This document shows positions 63,723 through 64,000 of a DNA stretch of 64,000 nt, one piece after another. This DNA comes from Chlorobiota bacterium (GTDB lineage Bacteria > Bacteroidota > Ignavibacteria > OLB7). The stretch is taken from the NCBI GenBank assembly GCA_016700335.1, contig CP065014.1, forward strand, positions 2,207,001 through 2,271,000. The letters run 5' to 3'. The number at the start of each line of letters is the position of its first letter. Position 1 is the first letter of the stretch. The notes beneath the pieces are model-generated. The model was not told the DNA's origin. It made no database searches and saw nothing but the letters and a program-made list of their open reading frames with translations. A program made the position numbers and the translations under genes.

Positions 63723-64000
63723 TTAGTTACCAGAACGAAATCCTCCAATAACGATTGCAGCTTTTTTAATTACACTAGCACCATTTGAAGTTGTAATCCT
63801 AAACAATAATAATTGATTTGATAATTGTCTGTTTCCGCTTGATATTAAATCATAAACATTAACATTAACAAGATCTTTTCCTGAATTATCACCAACATGG
63901 TCAATAACTTGAACTAATTCTCCTGCTTCAGTAAATACTTCTATTTTACATTTTGCAGGTAGTCTAGTAATGAATAACCTCTTATCAGTTGTTGAACGTT
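63723..64000 (-). CDS. C-terminus of a secreted protein (sorting-domain-like), cut by the window edge
   Basis: About 91 residues of a minus-strand gene whose start lies beyond the window. The visible sequence (LFITRLPAKCKIEVFTEAGELVQVIDH, then VYDLISSGNRQLSNQLLLFRI and VIKKAAIVIGGFRSGN before TAA) resembles the C-terminal FlgD/T9SS-sorting-type immunoglobulin domain common on large secreted proteins of this group. It sits directly upstream of the PorV-like gene. Confidence 0.72.
   Translation of the reverse strand, partial: RSTTDKRLFITRLPAKCKIEVFTEAGELVQVIDHVGDNSGKDLVNVNVYDLISSGNRQLSNQLLLFRITTSNGASVIKKAAIVIGGFRSGN

Noticed and set aside
1..64000. CRISPR arrays, rRNA, tRNA, SRP RNA, RNase P RNA
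   Set aside because: No repeat-spacer pattern and none of the conserved RNA motifs were found by eye; a covariance-model search would be decisive.

Overview
The window is very AT-rich, densely coded chromosomal DNA from a Gram-negative bacterium of the Bacteroidota/Chlorobiota (FCB) group. Several things point there: type IX secretion cargo with C-terminal sorting domains (genes at 20084 and 22854, and the partial gene at 63723), a PorV-like outer-membrane protein (62596), a GWxTD-domain protein, a DUF3078 barrel, a paired DUF1501/DUF1800 locus and a Chlorobium-type 2[4Fe-4S] ferredoxin. An uncultured lineage such as Kapabacteria or Ignavibacteria fits best, but this is inferred from gene content only. 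TTG and GTG starts are common. I saw no rRNA, tRNA, CRISPR array, insertion sequence or phage gene.

Layout. 0-7.5 kb: a double OmpA-domain porin, a nucleotide-sugar epimerase, a pterin dehydratase, a PlsC-like acyltransferase, a lone C-terminal half of transketolase, a DUF2007 protein, a LexA-like repressor and a secreted protein. 7.7-13.6 kb: a LytTR response regulator, a receiver-only paralogue, then an envelope gene series (membrane-fusion adaptor, lipoprotein, barrel, lipoprotein glycerophosphodiesterase, barrel). 13.7-19.1 kb, minus strand: a HipA-like kinase, a GlsB-type membrane protein, DNA polymerase I and a secreted sugar dehydrogenase. 19.2-29.6 kb: an SDR enzyme, secreted T9SS proteins, DUF1501 and DUF1800 genes, a membrane zinc metallopeptidase, DUF309 and ferredoxin. 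29.7-42.5 kb: a propeller-type LytS histidine kinase, aspS, DUF3078, glyS, DUF2203, tmk, folD, a second LexA-like protein and an alpha/beta hydrolase.

42.5-51.4 kb differs in character. It holds small accessory genes (DUF2200, DUF1801, DUF1772-like, DUF808, SnoaL, GIY-YIG, DUF1330), wide gaps and four clear pseudogenes (NmrA-like reductase, PhnA, cupin, LpqC-type esterase). It looks like an acquired segment that is decaying. 51.5-64 kb returns to core genes on the minus strand: thyX, smc, a glycosidase-like/membrane fusion, and lipid A/LPS genes (GT9, LpxL) behind a GWxTD gene, then PorV.

The observations most worth following are: two LexA-fold repressors that have both lost the Ser/Lys catalytic dyad and the cleavage site; a GH2-like protein lacking both catalytic glutamates and fused to a polytopic membrane domain; a histidine kinase whose reading frame clearly begins upstream of any ATG, GTG or TTG; an SMC protein with an acidic/Asn-rich insert of about 100 residues in its coiled coil; and the pseudogene-rich island.
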